From Diphasiastrum complanatum (taxonomy: Eukaryota; Streptophyta; Lycopodiopsida; Lycopodiales; Lycopodiaceae): a stretch of 64,000 nucleotides of DNA. Below the pieces are notes generated by a model. That model worked only from the letters and a program-made list of their open reading frames with translations, was not told the DNA's origin and made no database searches. Made by a program: the position numbers and the translations under genes. The stretch lies in contig CM055100.1 in the NCBI GenBank assembly GCA_029204225.1, positions 48,272,348 to 48,336,347 of the forward strand, in the 5' to 3' direction. This document shows positions 35,501-45,790 of the stretch, piece by piece; within the stretch, counting starts at the first letter, position 1; each line of letters starts with the position of its first letter.

Positions 35501-36029
35501 TAGCTTAACTTTTTACCCAATTTTCAGTGATCTGGATATGTGTTTGAACAGGTTTCAACGTCCTGGTCTCTTGCCTTCCTCAATGCTTGGTTTGGAATCT
35601 TCAACGGGTGCTTTGGATGAGCTTAGTTCTGAACTTGCTCTTCATGGTCTGCCTCTGCTCTCCCTCCAAACCTTTTTCTTTGTCTGCCATCAACTGCTAT
35701 TAGTTTTATGCAACACAGAGTTTTATTTTTTTACCATCTTTTATGCTGGGATATTTTGCAAGCAACTCCATAGGAAAAAAATTTAGCTAACCAAGTTGAG
35801 AAATTTTTTTGGAGTGCACGAAAAATGGGATTTGTTTTTTTTCCAATTGTTTTTGATGTAGGGCATGGAACTGTATCATTATCTAATTTGACCAACTTCT
35901 TTTTTTTGAATTGTTTGTGGGGATGCAGATCCTTATGACTCTGAGTCATTTTTCCCAAGTGATATGCATCACTCCATGGAAGTCCGTTTGGGTATTGCAA
36001 AGGGGCCAGTGGCACGGGCCTTTTTCTGA
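27478..36029 (+). CDS. UMP1: Proteasome maturation factor UMP1/POMP, five exons
   Basis: UMP1 is the chaperone that joins the beta ring to 20S proteasome half-mers and is then the first substrate degraded. Proposed coding exons are 27478-27480, 27606-27725, 35171-35271, 35552-35646 and 35929-36029. All junctions are GT..AG and phases match, giving 139 residues (plant homologues are about 140). Exon 2 encodes LPHDVVGRHDTLRHGL and KSDSQPLHPV, the N-terminal family pattern. Exon 3 encodes AYGSAFPLKIDIERQILSR. Exon 4 continues FQRPGLLPSSMLGLE. Exon 5 ends DMHHSMEVRLGIAKGPVARA then FF and a stop. The initiator is placed at 27478 because its ATG is followed directly by GTAATAAG, a good donor, so exon 1 would contribute only Met; this exon is the least certain. 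Intron 2 (27726-35170) is swollen by transposable elements. No disabling mutation was seen. Confidence 0.93.
28082..28111. repeat. (AT)n microsatellite in UMP1 intron 2
   Basis: Fifteen AT units. A second, longer AT array at 32553-32595 lies on the far side of the GC-rich module in the same intron. Confidence 0.9.
28299..28800. repeat. Two-and-a-bit tandem copies of a roughly 212-bp unit
   Basis: Units start with TTTTATTTCTAGCCTT at about 28305 and 28518, and TTATTTCTAGAGAACCTT at about 28757. They share TTATTATGGCAAA(A/G)ACAAGTGC, TCCCACCTAATAC, CATGATCCATACTACAT (or CACGATCC..) and GGGTTT-like motifs. The third copy is cut short after about 45 bp. It lies in UMP1 intron 2; no coding content. 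Confidence 0.8.
29461..31017 (+). pseudogene. Proline-rich, acidic AT-hook protein, one in-frame stop
   Basis: From ATG 29461 the frame runs 393 codons to TAG at 30640, then stays open in the same frame to a stop at 31017 (518 codons in all). The first part is acidic (PVSEDEHDEDEPIRVVF) with a Gly/Arg patch; residues 155-200 carry GAQDD/GAHDE repeats. Residues 240-390 are Pro/Ala-rich, and the part after the TAG has two AT-hook-like motifs (KRPGRPKGAPNKK and GRRGRPRRAP) and an acidic stretch. AT-hooks bind the minor groove of AT-rich DNA. GC content is far above the flanking intron, so the segment looks foreign. The start ELGLEHREPPLYE slightly resembles tails after hAT transposase dimerisation domains, but no transposase core is seen upstream. 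It lies in UMP1 intron 2, same strand. Either a pseudogene or a stop-interrupted transposon accessory gene. Confidence 0.55.
31538..31903 (-). pseudogene. Small charged protein convergent with the AT-hook ORF, one in-frame stop
   Basis: From an ATG at 31903 the minus strand reads MAERIPPKTEGEARRKLEED, then Ile and a TGA, then continues in the same frame (RHNERHRKQEADIREMLR) through Pro/Glu, a hydrophobic-acidic middle (PAVELDLDEQIGMNF), and an Arg/Ala/Glu-rich likely coiled coil (RERTARRRANQEAARANREA) to a normal stop at 31538. In all it is 122 codons including both stops. A TATA-like GGATAAATAGG lies at 32075-32085, about 170 bp upstream on the same strand, suggesting its own promoter. The family is not recognised. 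Composition matches the AT-hook ORF opposite, so the two probably arrived together. Confidence 0.45.
32075..32085 (-). promoter_or_regulatory. TATA-like element for the small charged ORF
   Basis: GGATAAATAGG on the minus strand, about 170 bp before ATG 31903, in otherwise GC-rich DNA. Confidence 0.4.
32128..32310. repeat. Two tandem copies of a roughly 90-bp GC-rich unit
   Basis: GTGCC(T)TTGTACCTGCCCCC then CATGTGATGCT, CCCCCCTGTGTTGGTCTCCC and ATTGGCCC occur at 32130 and 32214 with minor changes; a third start (GCCCATGTGCCACTG) is seen near 32293. The plus-strand frames across it are repeat artefacts. Confidence 0.85.
32450..32547. repeat. Cluster of GGTACC/GGTATCG palindromic motifs
   Basis: Within about 100 bp there are many copies of GGTACC or GGTATC in both orientations (TGGTACCGCC, GGTACCGTACCGGTGGTACC, GGCGGTACCATACC, GCGGTACCACG), so the DNA can fold on itself. 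It borders a long AT array. Dense inverted short motifs of this kind are typical of subterminal regions of DNA transposons, but a matching partner at the other end was not found. Confidence 0.75.
32553..32595. repeat. (AT)n microsatellite
   Basis: About 21 uninterrupted AT units next to the GGTACC cluster in UMP1 intron 2. Confidence 0.9.
32596..33818 (-). other. Intron sequence; lower part is LTR-element leader
   Basis: No protein motif was recognised. Because the primer-binding site at 33819-33832 points leftward, the sequence below it is the leader and internal start of that element. Coding sequence was expected further left but is not seen. Confidence 0.4.
33819..33832 (-). other. Primer-binding site (tRNA-iMet type, two mismatches)
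   Basis: TTTGGTATTAGAGC on the minus strand directly follows the CTAAAACA end of the LTR at 33833. Confidence 0.75.
33833..34553 (-). mobile_element. LTR in UMP1 intron 2, minus strand, about 720 bp
   Basis: On the minus strand it begins TTGGAAATATGACC after a polypurine tract and ends CTAAAACA before a primer site. The first TG appears mutated (AGTTGG where TGTTGG is usual). It carries both a polypurine tract before it and a primer site after it, so it is flanked by element-internal sequence on both sides. Confidence 0.75.
34554..34566 (-). other. Polypurine tract before the intronic LTR
   Basis: GAAGGGGGAGAG-type purine run on the minus strand, immediately preceding the LTR start. Confidence 0.7.
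34567..35170. other. End of UMP1 intron 2
   Basis: The first 150-200 bp may be the 3' internal end of the LTR element on the minus strand, with no clear protein. The rest is ordinary AT-rich intron leading to the acceptor TTCTGTGCAG before exon 3. Confidence 0.5.
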
Positions 36030-37348
36030 TTTTAGTAATGTCAATAACTTTGATATAGTCAATATTCAATGGAACCTCTTACAACTGCAAGTACAATGTG
36101 AATGAAGTAAATATACATCAGAGATTCAGCATCCCTTTACTGGCTATTCCACTTTGAAGATATACCATTAACATTCTCAGGTGATATTTCAATCTGATGT
36201 TTATTCTGCTTCAAGGCAAAACAATAATTGGTCTGTTATTGTCTTTCATGAGTGCGAAGCAACTAAAGGTCTTGATTGGTCTTAGCCCTATCTCTCTTCT
36301 TGTGTCAAACTCATTGAATTTCTGGCTTTTCTTCTTTTATTTCCTATTTGTATATGCAGATGCTTGAATTTCAAGCTTCATCGATTAACAGTGGTAGTGA
36401 AGCTTTGTCTACAAATGTTGTTTTTCTTCCTTTGTCTCCAACTTAAGAGTTATGTGAAGGGATGAAAGATAAAAAAGTTTGCGATGCATGATGTAGAGAA
36501 GGTGTGCAAGCACGCTATGATTAACTTTCTAAGTGAACTACATTTATCATCTCAGAAAATGTGGAGAATCCATGTTCATGGTAGGATGTTCCGCACTTTG
36601 CAAATCCTGCAACTTGTGTCCCACAGAGGGGAATTGGATATTGTGAGAAGTTGTGCAGACACCCATACTTAGCAATATTTTGATGTGGACTTGATGCAAC
36701 ACATGTTTCTTAAGGTTGAAGGTAGGTCTTTCTTGTCAGCATTAGAAAGCCATTATTTGTTTCTCTATTACTCAGCATTCAGTGCTGTCAATTTTGGTTC
36801 AAAACTGAGGGACCGGAGTGACTTAGAGTTTGAATAGAAATGCACCATCTTTGAGTTCGTCCACAGTAGGCATTTATGAAGCCTGGAATTTTCTTAGACA
36901 ACATTCCTTGGCCTAAAACAGTGGCCTGCTTTGCTGTAGGTTGGCTATCCGACCTCTGACTTTCCCTCCGAACTTTAGAACTGCTGCTGATGAGAAAAAT
37001 GTGCATGTGTGTGTGTGTGTGGTATTATTACTTTTAAACAATAGAAGGATTTTCCACTTAGATACTTGACAATGGTACAATTGTATCTTGGTTACATAGT
37101 CCACCATTAGGGATAAAACTATGTATTTAGTGGGTAAAAGGACAGACGCGTGCGCGCGCGCACACACACACACACACGCGCACACACACACACACATTAT
37201 TACTTTTTATACTTCTCGAAATTCTTTATTTCAACAAATAGTAACTGAAGAAGTTGATGACCCATCCTCTTCATTAGAGTCTATTGACAAATTCTCATCT
37301 GAATCAACATCCAATGTTGAGAGAAAATTGTTTATTGTGGCTTTGCTG
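36030..37348. other. UMP1 3' flank
   Basis: Probably begins with the UMP1 3' UTR. Short ORFs have no recognisable domain. A (TG)n run lies at 37006-37020 and a longer CG/CA array at 37147-37197. Confidence 0.5.
37147..37197. repeat. Alternating (CG)n/(CA)n microsatellite
   Basis: CGCGTGCGCGCGCG runs into CA repeats interrupted by CGCG, an alternating purine-pyrimidine tract of about 50 bp of the kind that can adopt Z-DNA. The Cys/Val and His/Thr frames here are artefacts of it. Confidence 0.9.
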
Positions 37349-38130
37349 TGTTGAAGCCGAGTCGAAGATGATGGTTGAAAACTACTCTCATTATGTGTGC
37401 AGAATAATGCCTGGTATAATACCGGGTTTCTGTGCAGCAGTTCGACACCTGCGACTTTCTACACAGAATCGAATCAGTCGTTCTATTCGAAGGACAAATA
37501 CATCGACCTTGCGGCTAATTCTTATTTCTAGAGTAAAGGGTATCCATTCTCGTCAATATCTACATTTGAATGTTATTTCAAACTATTTGAAGAAGATCAA
37601 AGACTTGGCCATCTCCGACTACTTCGACCATCAAGTCACTCGACGATCAACCAAAGTATCCGACTACTTCGACGATCGAGTCATCCAACTATCTCGACGA
37701 TCGACTCGTTCAACTACTTCGACTCCATCGAGTCATCCGTCTCATCTGACTGATACACACATTGTACATATGTCGTTGTACATAAAATATCTGTAAAATA
37801 CATTCACGACCAGTATCTGGTTAGATTAAGCTAGTCTTGTAATTATAGATTAGTTAAACAATTCTTGTAATCACAAGGATGTTGTGTATATATACATCCA
37901 GTTTGATTCGCTAATCAGTGCAATAGAGCGGAAGATCAAGCATCAGAAGTTGCGTCATTAAGACTGTAACCACTCGTGTTGTTCATGCTCCATATTGAGC
38001 AAATGCTCTCATGTCAAGCATTCAGTATATAATATCAATAACACCTTCCACTATCAGTGTCTAATCTGATGTATGTGTGTTGTGATTGATTATACTCTCT
38101 CAATTGCTTTTCTCAGCTCGTTCACTCAGT
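37349..38130 (+). mobile_element. Candidate LTR, plus strand
   Basis: It starts TGTTGAAGCCGAG and contains a TATA-like TTGTGTATATATACATCC near 37881 and AATATCAATAACACC near 38029, the spacing of promoter and terminator signals usual in plant Copia LTRs. No polypurine tract or primer site confirms its ends. Confidence 0.4.
37585..37745. repeat. Tandem ACTACTTCGACGATCGA(G/C)TCATC units
   Basis: Five diverged units of about 25-30 bp in the candidate LTR, each with CGACTACTTCGAC, GACGATC(G/A)A or GAGTCATCC. Internal tandem repeats in U3 regions often act as promoter elements; that role here is inference. Confidence 0.75.
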
Positions 38131-38529
38131 CTAATTGAATCACAGACGCCTTTGACTCCTTAGAATTCAATCAGACGACACCAGTCTCTGACGTCTGAGG
38201 AACGAACGCTATCTTTTTGCACTATCACATTGCATTCTGAATTGAGCATCACCTTCAAACTAATCGATAGTAGTTCCATGCACTATTTATTCTCTTCGGT
38301 GAGCTGTACTCAAATTAGGAAATTTGTTTGAGTATGAAATTAGTTCAGCAGTCTTCAACGCATGAGCTGTGATCCTATTTGACATTTTCTATCTCTTCCT
38401 CCTCGTGGAGATCGTTCTTGCTAATAGTTAGTAGCAGCCCATATCGAGGGAGTTGTTCTGCATCCTCTCTTCCTCCCCCAACAGATCCCTCCTTCAGTTG
38501 CTCATATTTGAGGTGCCGCTCATCTTTTA

Positions 38530-40205
38530 GCATTGGATAAAGCCTTTGGTGGTGTGCGTCCAATTGTTGTGTGTGAATGTTTATACATGTTGGTGGCAAT
38601 GACACTTTGTTTCCAGTTTCGGGAAGCGTTTCATACTCATCTTTTTCCATTTCAGTTTGGGTGTGCTACTCTTGGTGGTTGTGAGACAATCGTTCATGCT
38701 TTATGTGTTATTTTTTAGCTTCGTGGTGCTCAGGATACACTTGCCATGCTCATTCCTTTTGTGCGTTGCTTCTATTCTAAAAGTTTTCCTTTATACTTTA
38801 GTCATGGTTCTCGTATTGGTGATGTTACCATCATTTTTTTTGCTAAGGGAACTCGACAGAGGGATCTCTTAGGTGGCCCTCTCTTTGCTTTGGCACATTA
38901 TCGTGCATTGCGTGCTACTGCTACAACTTTTTCCTCTTGTTTATTTCCCTCTATTTCGGATGATACACATTTTGTGGGGCATGCTAGCGAAGTCATCCCT
39001 GCTTTTTTGCATTTCTCAGCTCAACTTTCTTCTATTGGACTTATAATGAACATGTCTAAGTGCGTTGCTTGGTGCCCTAAATGCCTTCCAGCAGATATCT
39101 CCTTACCTGCAAGTTTCATTACTCCTCAACTTGGCATTAAGGCACCGGGTGTTCCCATCGGTTCTTCTGGGTATTTCACTTCTTGTATGCGGGAAGCTTT
39201 GGATGGATTTGTTTGCCATTCTGATATGTTGCCAAAGCTTGGAAATTTTTAAATTTTCAGATTGCATTCAGAATTCTCACTCAGTGCTTTGCTCAACGTC
39301 TTGGTTATCTCTACGTTGTGTTTCTCCTTCAGCTAACATAATATCATTACTTCAGGATTTTGATGATACTTTAGTGGGAATATTTGGTTGTCTTGTGGGG
39401 CTAAGAACCTTTGACACTTGTGAAGGTCAATTCTCTAAGTGGCAAATTTTTTTTTCTGCCTCCTCGGGTGGTGTTGCCTTAGTGTCTACCGCTTGCATTG
39501 CACCAACTGCTTTTTAGGAAGTTGTGCACTTGTTGCCTCTGCACTAGTTTCCAAGTTTTAGTAGAGTAACAAGCCTCTTCTTCTTGATTTGGTGGCTTAT
39601 GTGGAAACCAACAATTTTGCTTTTCAACGCGTTCTTCACACTGCTCGAGGTTTACTTCCACTGCTTGTTCAGCCTTTTGTGCCTCCCTTTGAATCTTTGG
39701 TGGCAGATCAACGACTGGTTTTTCAGAAGACTATCATGGAGTGTGCTGGTCCAGATGCAGGGGCTTGGTTGGTTGCAAGTCCAGTTCTTCCACTCTTGCG
39801 ACTCAACAATGACTTGTTTATAACTGCCCTTCGAACTAGATTGGAACTTCCACATCCGATGTTAATTGGTCTCTCTAAGTGTTCATGTGGGCATGTGTTG
39901 GATTCCTTGGGTACTCATCTTATGTGGTGTCTCTCAGGTGGAGATCATATTATTTCACATGATTCCATTTGTGATGTTCTTGCTGCTATTGCTCATGATA
40001 GTGGTTTTCATGTTGTTCGATAACAGACACATTGTACCAGGGCCTTCTTTGCAATCTTCTCGATGTCGAGTTGACCTTGTCTGCTCCCGTGAGGGAATTC
40101 GCACTCTAGGAGATGTTATTGTTGATCTCTCTCATCAGGACCTCCTTCGTCGTTCTTCCACCACGCAAGGGGCTAATCATATGAGGACCCAGACCTATAA
40201 TTGGA
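38530..40205 (+). pseudogene. Non-LTR retrotransposon RT with zinc-finger and possible restriction-like endonuclease tail
   Basis: The frames read RT sequence: a RPIVV block, FQFREAFHTHLFPFQFGCATLGGCETIVHALC near 38620 (motifs before the palm), then IPFVRCFY, GTRQRDLLGGPLFALAHYRALRA near 38850, and SDDTH near 38960 in the place of the usual ADD catalytic box. The palm motif A Asp segment between VHALC and LRGAQ appears deleted. After a frameshift near 39250 the tail continues: KCSCGHVLDSLGTHLMWC (a CCHC-like finger, about 39877), a SHDSICDVL block, and after another shift SSRCRVDLVCSREGIRTLGD followed by VIVDL near 40055-40130. The RVDLV/DVIVD pattern after a CCHC finger is like the restriction-like endonuclease of R2-type elements. 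It is dead: motif loss, frameshifts and stops. Confidence 0.8.
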
Positions 40206-40215
40206 CATAGGAGCA

Positions 40216-40536
40216 CTTGCATGGTGTATGACTGCTATAATGCAAAAATAGGAGGTCAATTGCTATTTCAGGTTGCATGGAGATTCTAAGAGGAATATTT
40301 TCTCCTCCTGGGAGAGAATATATACTAGTGGAAACTCGCCCATCTACCTATTGAATTTTTTGATCCTTGTAGCTAGGAGCCCCTCCTTTCTTGCATTCAT
40401 TCACCATGGCATGGGGGTGAAGTGGTTAGGGTGTTGACTAGCCATTTCCTGTTGGTTGTGGGTGGTTTGCTCCACAGGTGTCCTTTTGGTTGCATGCAAC
40501 ATGATCTAGTCGAATCTTCACTAGGCGATCCTTACA
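40216..40536 (+). mobile_element. Candidate 5' LTR of a Ty3/gypsy-type element
   Basis: It ends CTTACA next to a primer-binding site and contains GAGAATATATACTAG near 40315 (TATA-like). GCATTCATTCACCATGGC and GGGGGTGAAG resemble the LTR at 26261-26650. The start is uncertain. Confidence 0.55.
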
Positions 40537-40537
40537 G

Positions 40538-40549
40538 TGGTATCAAAGC
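40538..40549 (+). other. Primer-binding site
   Basis: TGGTATCAAAGC matches the tRNA-iMet complement with one change, one base after the LTR end. Confidence 0.75.
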
Positions 40550-43500
40550 TAGGCTTTGCATCAATCGGAAAGTGGAGCTGCTTCTTGTTTTTTCCCAACT
40601 TTTTGGTATCTCTCCTTTCTTTTTACTTCCTAGTGGTGGAATTGATTTCCAAATAAGTGGCTTTGAATTTGGTGTACTTTCAGCCTATTGATGATGATTA
40701 TGGAATTTCTCCATAGATTTTGATGGAAATCAATGGATTTTTGACAATTTTTTGTGATTTTTTACCTAGAATTGAAAATTTTGTATTGGAATTTATCATT
40801 GCTAGTGATCTAGTACGCTTTTCAAATTGGATTTGCTGTTTTACAATCATTATTGATTGGATCTAATGATTGCATGTTGGTTGAAAAGTCAAAAGGGTGC
40901 TTAGATAGTGATTTATAGCAAAAAATTAGAGGTTTTGGACTAGAAATGGCTATAAGAACCATAATTGACTGAAATCAGAACTTTTAGTGCTTGCATGTAA
41001 TTGATTTACAGGGATTTGGGTCTGATTGCACTTAATTGTTGATTTGATCCACAAATTTTGGTCAAAATTGGTCAAAAAACATGATTTTTTAATGGTTTTT
41101 GGATTAATTTTGTGGTTCTTCATAAAATTCATGGCCAATACTTTGCATGCACGTTTTCAGAGGTGTAATGAAGCTGTCCTAAGGTTGTCATGAAGTTTGG
41201 TTAGGATTGGACACCATTAAGGGTCTCAAAAAGTAAAAAAATAGTGTATTTTTGGGGACTTTTGAGCATGAATACCTGTCAAATGGTGGTATGAACTTGT
41301 TGGATCTCAATACAAGCTTAAAGATATGATGGATTGCCTCTGATTTGAGCCATCATGCATCCAATTTAGTTTTGTGAGGCTTAGGCACCATTATGTTAAA
41401 GTTTTGCCTGTTGAAGGAGTCCAAAAATGCATTTTTTGCATGATCTGAGCCTATGATTGCTTGTTAGACCTAATAGAACTTCTATGCCTCTCTAATGAAC
41501 CTTAGAAGAGTGCTTGTAACCTTTGATTGGATTCTTATTGGGCTGGAGATGGATTTTTGAAGATATCACCTTGCAGAAGTGTGCCCTCCTACCTGAATCT
41601 GGATCAGTTACATTCGCATGTGTGAAGCCTAGGTGGTAGGGTGACATGACAAGTGTCTTGTAGACCTACTCTCTCTCCGTACTGTGCTTTACAGTGACCA
41701 ATTTGGTGTTCTGTAGAGAAAGTTATGGCTATCAGAAGTGTGACAATTTTTGAATTAAAATTTGCAATTTTTTTGTAAGGCTTTGATGCATGCATGCATG
41801 TAACTCAATGTAGTGCTTTTCTGTTGATGAAAATGTATGGATAGACCTGTATGCCTGTTTGGATGCATGGACATGGGTGTTTAGTAGATTGATCAGAGAA
41901 AATTTCATGCATGAAGCTATTTTTAGCTATGCTAGTTCAAAAGGCTAATTTCTCAGTTTCTAGGCAATGTACGTAAAAAATTTGATTTTTTTAAAAATCA
42001 CTACATGTCATGTCTGATGCATGTTGGATGTTTCGAAATCCTTTCTAAATGTGATGGTAATTATGAAACTACCAAGTCGATGCTTTAAATCGATTTTCAC
42101 AGTTTAGGTCCATATCGAACAAAATTTGAAAATCTCAGTTTACGTAAAATTTGAAGTAACCATGGATGTTTTTAATTTGTTCAAATTCGTTGGTTATTGA
42201 TCAAACAAAAATTGCTTACAAAATGAATAACCTTACTGAGTTGAAATCGGTCAATACTATAAGGTCACTGTACCATTCACTTTCAGTTGAAGATTTTGGA
42301 ATCTGTCAACTAATGAGGGCATTTCTTGTTTCAATAAAGACCAAAAATAACGTAAATCTTATTGGAACAATTTCTATGTTGATCCATAAGAGGATTTGCC
42401 AGTAATTGAGTGCGACACTTAATTAGTTGAACAATCAAAATTGTCTGGTTGAGTAGTAGTAAGTACTATGATACCAAATTGAACTTTTTCCTAGTACAAA
42501 TTGGGGGCTTTCAGCATGAACCATTTTTGGAAGGGAAGAAAGAGATGGAGCCTGAGGAGTCAATGATTGGTTATCCAAGTAATCCAATTATCTTATATTG
42601 GTTATCCAAGTGATTCAGTTATTTTATTTACTTTCAATTCCTGAAGTATTAGTGATAGTGAGAATTCAATTAGGAATAAATTTAAAAAACTGCCTCTGAG
42701 AATTTGGATTCTTTTTCTCCAGTATTAATTAGAATATTAAGAAATTGAATTCTAAGGGAAAAGTGAGTGGCAAGTCAGATAATCCATTTACGGAACCATC
42801 TCTATTTTACAATTGGATTTGGGTCTTGCAAGTGAAAGCAGATTGAAGGTGTTTCATACAAGAATCTAGTAATTTGGATTCTTTTCTATTAGAGTGTTTC
42901 TTTATAATAACAGAGTCAATCAAGAGAATTCTAACCTGTAAAGACTTAAGTTCTTTTTACCGATTCTGAAATAGATATAGGATATCTAAGACAATATGGT
43001 ATTCAGTTTTGTTGAGATCCATGTTCCTTTTGGGTTAGTGAATACACTTGAGGCATTTTAGATAGTATAGTATAAAATATCGTTCACTGGGTGTTATGCG
43101 GAGTGGTATTCTTTGAGTAAAGCTTAAGAGCCAGGAGGGATTTCAATATTTAGAGGTATCTCCTGGAATTGGTTGTGATTGTGGGCAAAACAAATCTAGA
43201 AGCAGAGAATTCTTGGAGAAAAAACTGGTGCTATGGAACATCAGTGATTCCGATAGTTAGTGATTATTGTAACGGTAATACTAACAAATAAATCCATTGG
43301 TTATTTTCTTAGGGTATTTTGGGAAATTATGAGATATAGATCCGGATCCCAACTCATTATTTACAAAATCTGAAGGCCTTTAAATCTATTTCTCTATTAT
43401 TTTAAACCTCTGCTTTTTAGAAATTTCTTAAATACGAGACAATTGGATTGAGATTCATATAATTCCTTCCAATGTAGAACTATGTTTTGAAGGACTGTTT

Positions 43501-43820
43501 ATAGTATGTGAATTGTACTTCCTTATAATTGTGAACATGGCTCAGATTTATTGATGTTTTTATTTGATTCAGTGGAGTTTAGACTTTCTAGACCCAAATG
43601 ATTATCTCTATTTGATAGTTGATTATTGAGATGTAAAGTTTCTATCATTCGGGATAAAATATTTTATGATTTTGGAGGAAGTCCGGTTTGTAATAGTATT
43701 GGATACTCATTATTGACTTTTTCAAATAAGAGTTAGATGGTTGGAAAACTTGTGATGTGGAATTATTGGATGACTCTTGTTGAGAAGTTAATTGGTTGAA
43801 TAAGCAGTGTGAAGAGAATT
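40550..43820. other. AT-rich, no gene seen
   Basis: The first part is formally the leader of the element whose LTR and primer site precede it, but no gag or pol motif follows. TTGGTTATCCAAGTAAT is duplicated at 42566 and 42599. Otherwise I see only AT-rich sequence with dispersed stops in all frames. Confidence 0.5.
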
Positions 43821-43829
43821 CACCGGGAA

Positions 43830-44400
43830 CTGTTTATTTTGATCTATATTGCTTAAGACACATGATTTGTGAGTCATCAAGATTCATCTATGAGAGTTGT
43901 GTGCATAGAATAAAGGAGATTCTTGATACATAATATTTCTTGAACAAGGAATATCCTAGGTTATCGATTGAATCCCCGTGAGCTCATATTGGATGACAGA
44001 GTCTAACTAATATCAAGGATAACCATTGAATTCAGTTGGAATTCAGCAGAACTTTGTAATCTCTAGATGTTGTTCTAGGTGATTGTATAAAGGTTATGTT
44101 GTTAAAGACAAGTGCTATAATAGTCTTTAATTACTTGGTAGATTGTAGAATTTGGAACTCATAATATGGTTCAGGTTGGAAGAATATTCTTGGAATTCAG
44201 TAATTTTTCTTGTGGAAAAGATTTTAGAATGTTTCTTATATTTCCTGAGTGGTATGTTGTACATATACTCCAATATCTTTTAATGATTATGGTTTTGGAA
44301 TCTTGTAAATTATGATTGACGAATCATAAGATTCTAAATGTTATGATTGAAGAATCATAAATGGATACTTAGTTAGATTATAAGGGAATGTGATGATTCT
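43830..44400. repeat. Left arm of a decayed inverted repeat
   Basis: The complement of 45370-45790 can be followed through GTGAGTCAT, GATTCATC, AATTGTGTGCATAG(A/G)AT, CTCATATTGGAT-like and TTATGATT(G/C)A(C/A)GAATCATAA motifs. Identity is moderate, so it is old. Confidence 0.65.
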
Positions 44401-44550
44401 TAAGATATTGAGTAATTCTTGATCAGGGTGAGTCAAGAATCTAGATCAGTCAATCTAAATGTCTTTTCTCCATTACATACTTGAGATTGTATGGATCTCA
44501 CAGAGATTTTCATTAAGTCATTATTTACTTGTCCTTAGCTGAATATGGTC

Positions 44551-44570
44551 GTAACAGTCTTCCCCCCTTA
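44551..44570 (-). other. Polypurine tract and LTR start, minus strand
   Basis: TAAGGGGGGAAGAC on the minus strand is followed by TGTTACGACC, the usual start of a gypsy-type LTR. The LTR then runs leftward and would include the left arm of the inverted repeat; its far end was not found. Confidence 0.6.
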
Positions 44571-45369
44571 AATAGACTTTGTCCTCTGAACGAGAAAAAG
44601 AAAACATGAAATTATTCTTTAAGCTTTCAAGTCTTATCCCATTATTCTTAGTCTAATCTTGTCCATCTGAATAAGTACTCCGAGATGCAACAATTCTTCA
44701 ATTGCTTGCTTCTACTCAAGAATACTAACTCAAATCCCAAAAATACACTAAGCTATAAATTTTCCAAATGGGTTGATATTCTCCAAATAAAAGTTCATCA
44801 CATTACATGAACCACTGGGGGAATCAACTTTTTATTTCTTAGATCACATTCAAGCTAAAGAAATTCATTTTAATTATAGTCTAAACTTATCCACAATTTC
44901 TTGCAGAAAATAATGCTTCTTGGTACGTAGAATATCCAAATATTCTAAAATACTACAATTCAATCGAAATCTCTAGGAGATCTCAAGTCTCAGACAATTA
45001 AAACTCAATCTAGAGAGTACTACAGTTACTCTAATGAGTTAACAGCCCCATTTCTAGCACCAAATTCAAGAAATTAGCAACTATATATATCTTAATAGAT
45101 TTATATGTCTCCTATAATTTTGGAGATATAGGCTGAACTTCGTACACAAGCACTTATAGACTACAATTTGTAGTAGAATACCATCCACAAAGGTAAGCAA
45201 AACTCCTTATAAGCAAAACAATTTACCTAATGAGAAATGCCTGCGAGACCCATAGGACTCCAATTTTATCAGGTAAAGCGAATGATTAGAGGCATCGGGA
45301 GTAAAATGCCCTCGACCTATTTTCAAACTTTAAAGCGAGACCCATAGGACTCAATACAAACTGGAGTAA

Positions 45370-45790
45370 AGATTAAAAATCATACATTCATAATAACTAA
45401 GTATCTGTTTATGATTCGTCAATCACAAATAGTTAAATTCTTATGATTCATCAGTCATAATTCACTGGAATCTAACCCCATACTTAATCCTTAAGGTACA
45501 CTGAAGTGTATGGCCAACCAACTCAGCTGAATCCCAAAAATTCAGTTTATCATTCTTGAAATCATTAGGATTTGGTATCCAATTGAGCTCTCAGGGATAC
45601 TATCACTAATGAATCAAGTCTATTTCTCAACTGAGAAATACTCACCCAAGAATTCCGTATATCCTATGCACACAATTCTCTGATGAATCCAAATGACTCA
45701 TAAAATATGAGAATTTTAGATCCGAGGATGAAACTACATTGAGAAAGTATATTTCCATTGACTGCTTTTGCACTCATGGGCTCTTCAAGA
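45370..45790. repeat. Right arm of the decayed inverted repeat
   Basis: Inverted relative of 43830-44400, so probably another LTR of the same family in the opposite direction. Just before it, GCGAGACCCATAGGACTC is present twice (45243 and 45336). Confidence 0.65.

Noticed and set aside
36913-37354. ORFs rich in Cys/Val or His/Thr near 37.1 kb
   Set aside because: They are translations of the CA/CG microsatellite.
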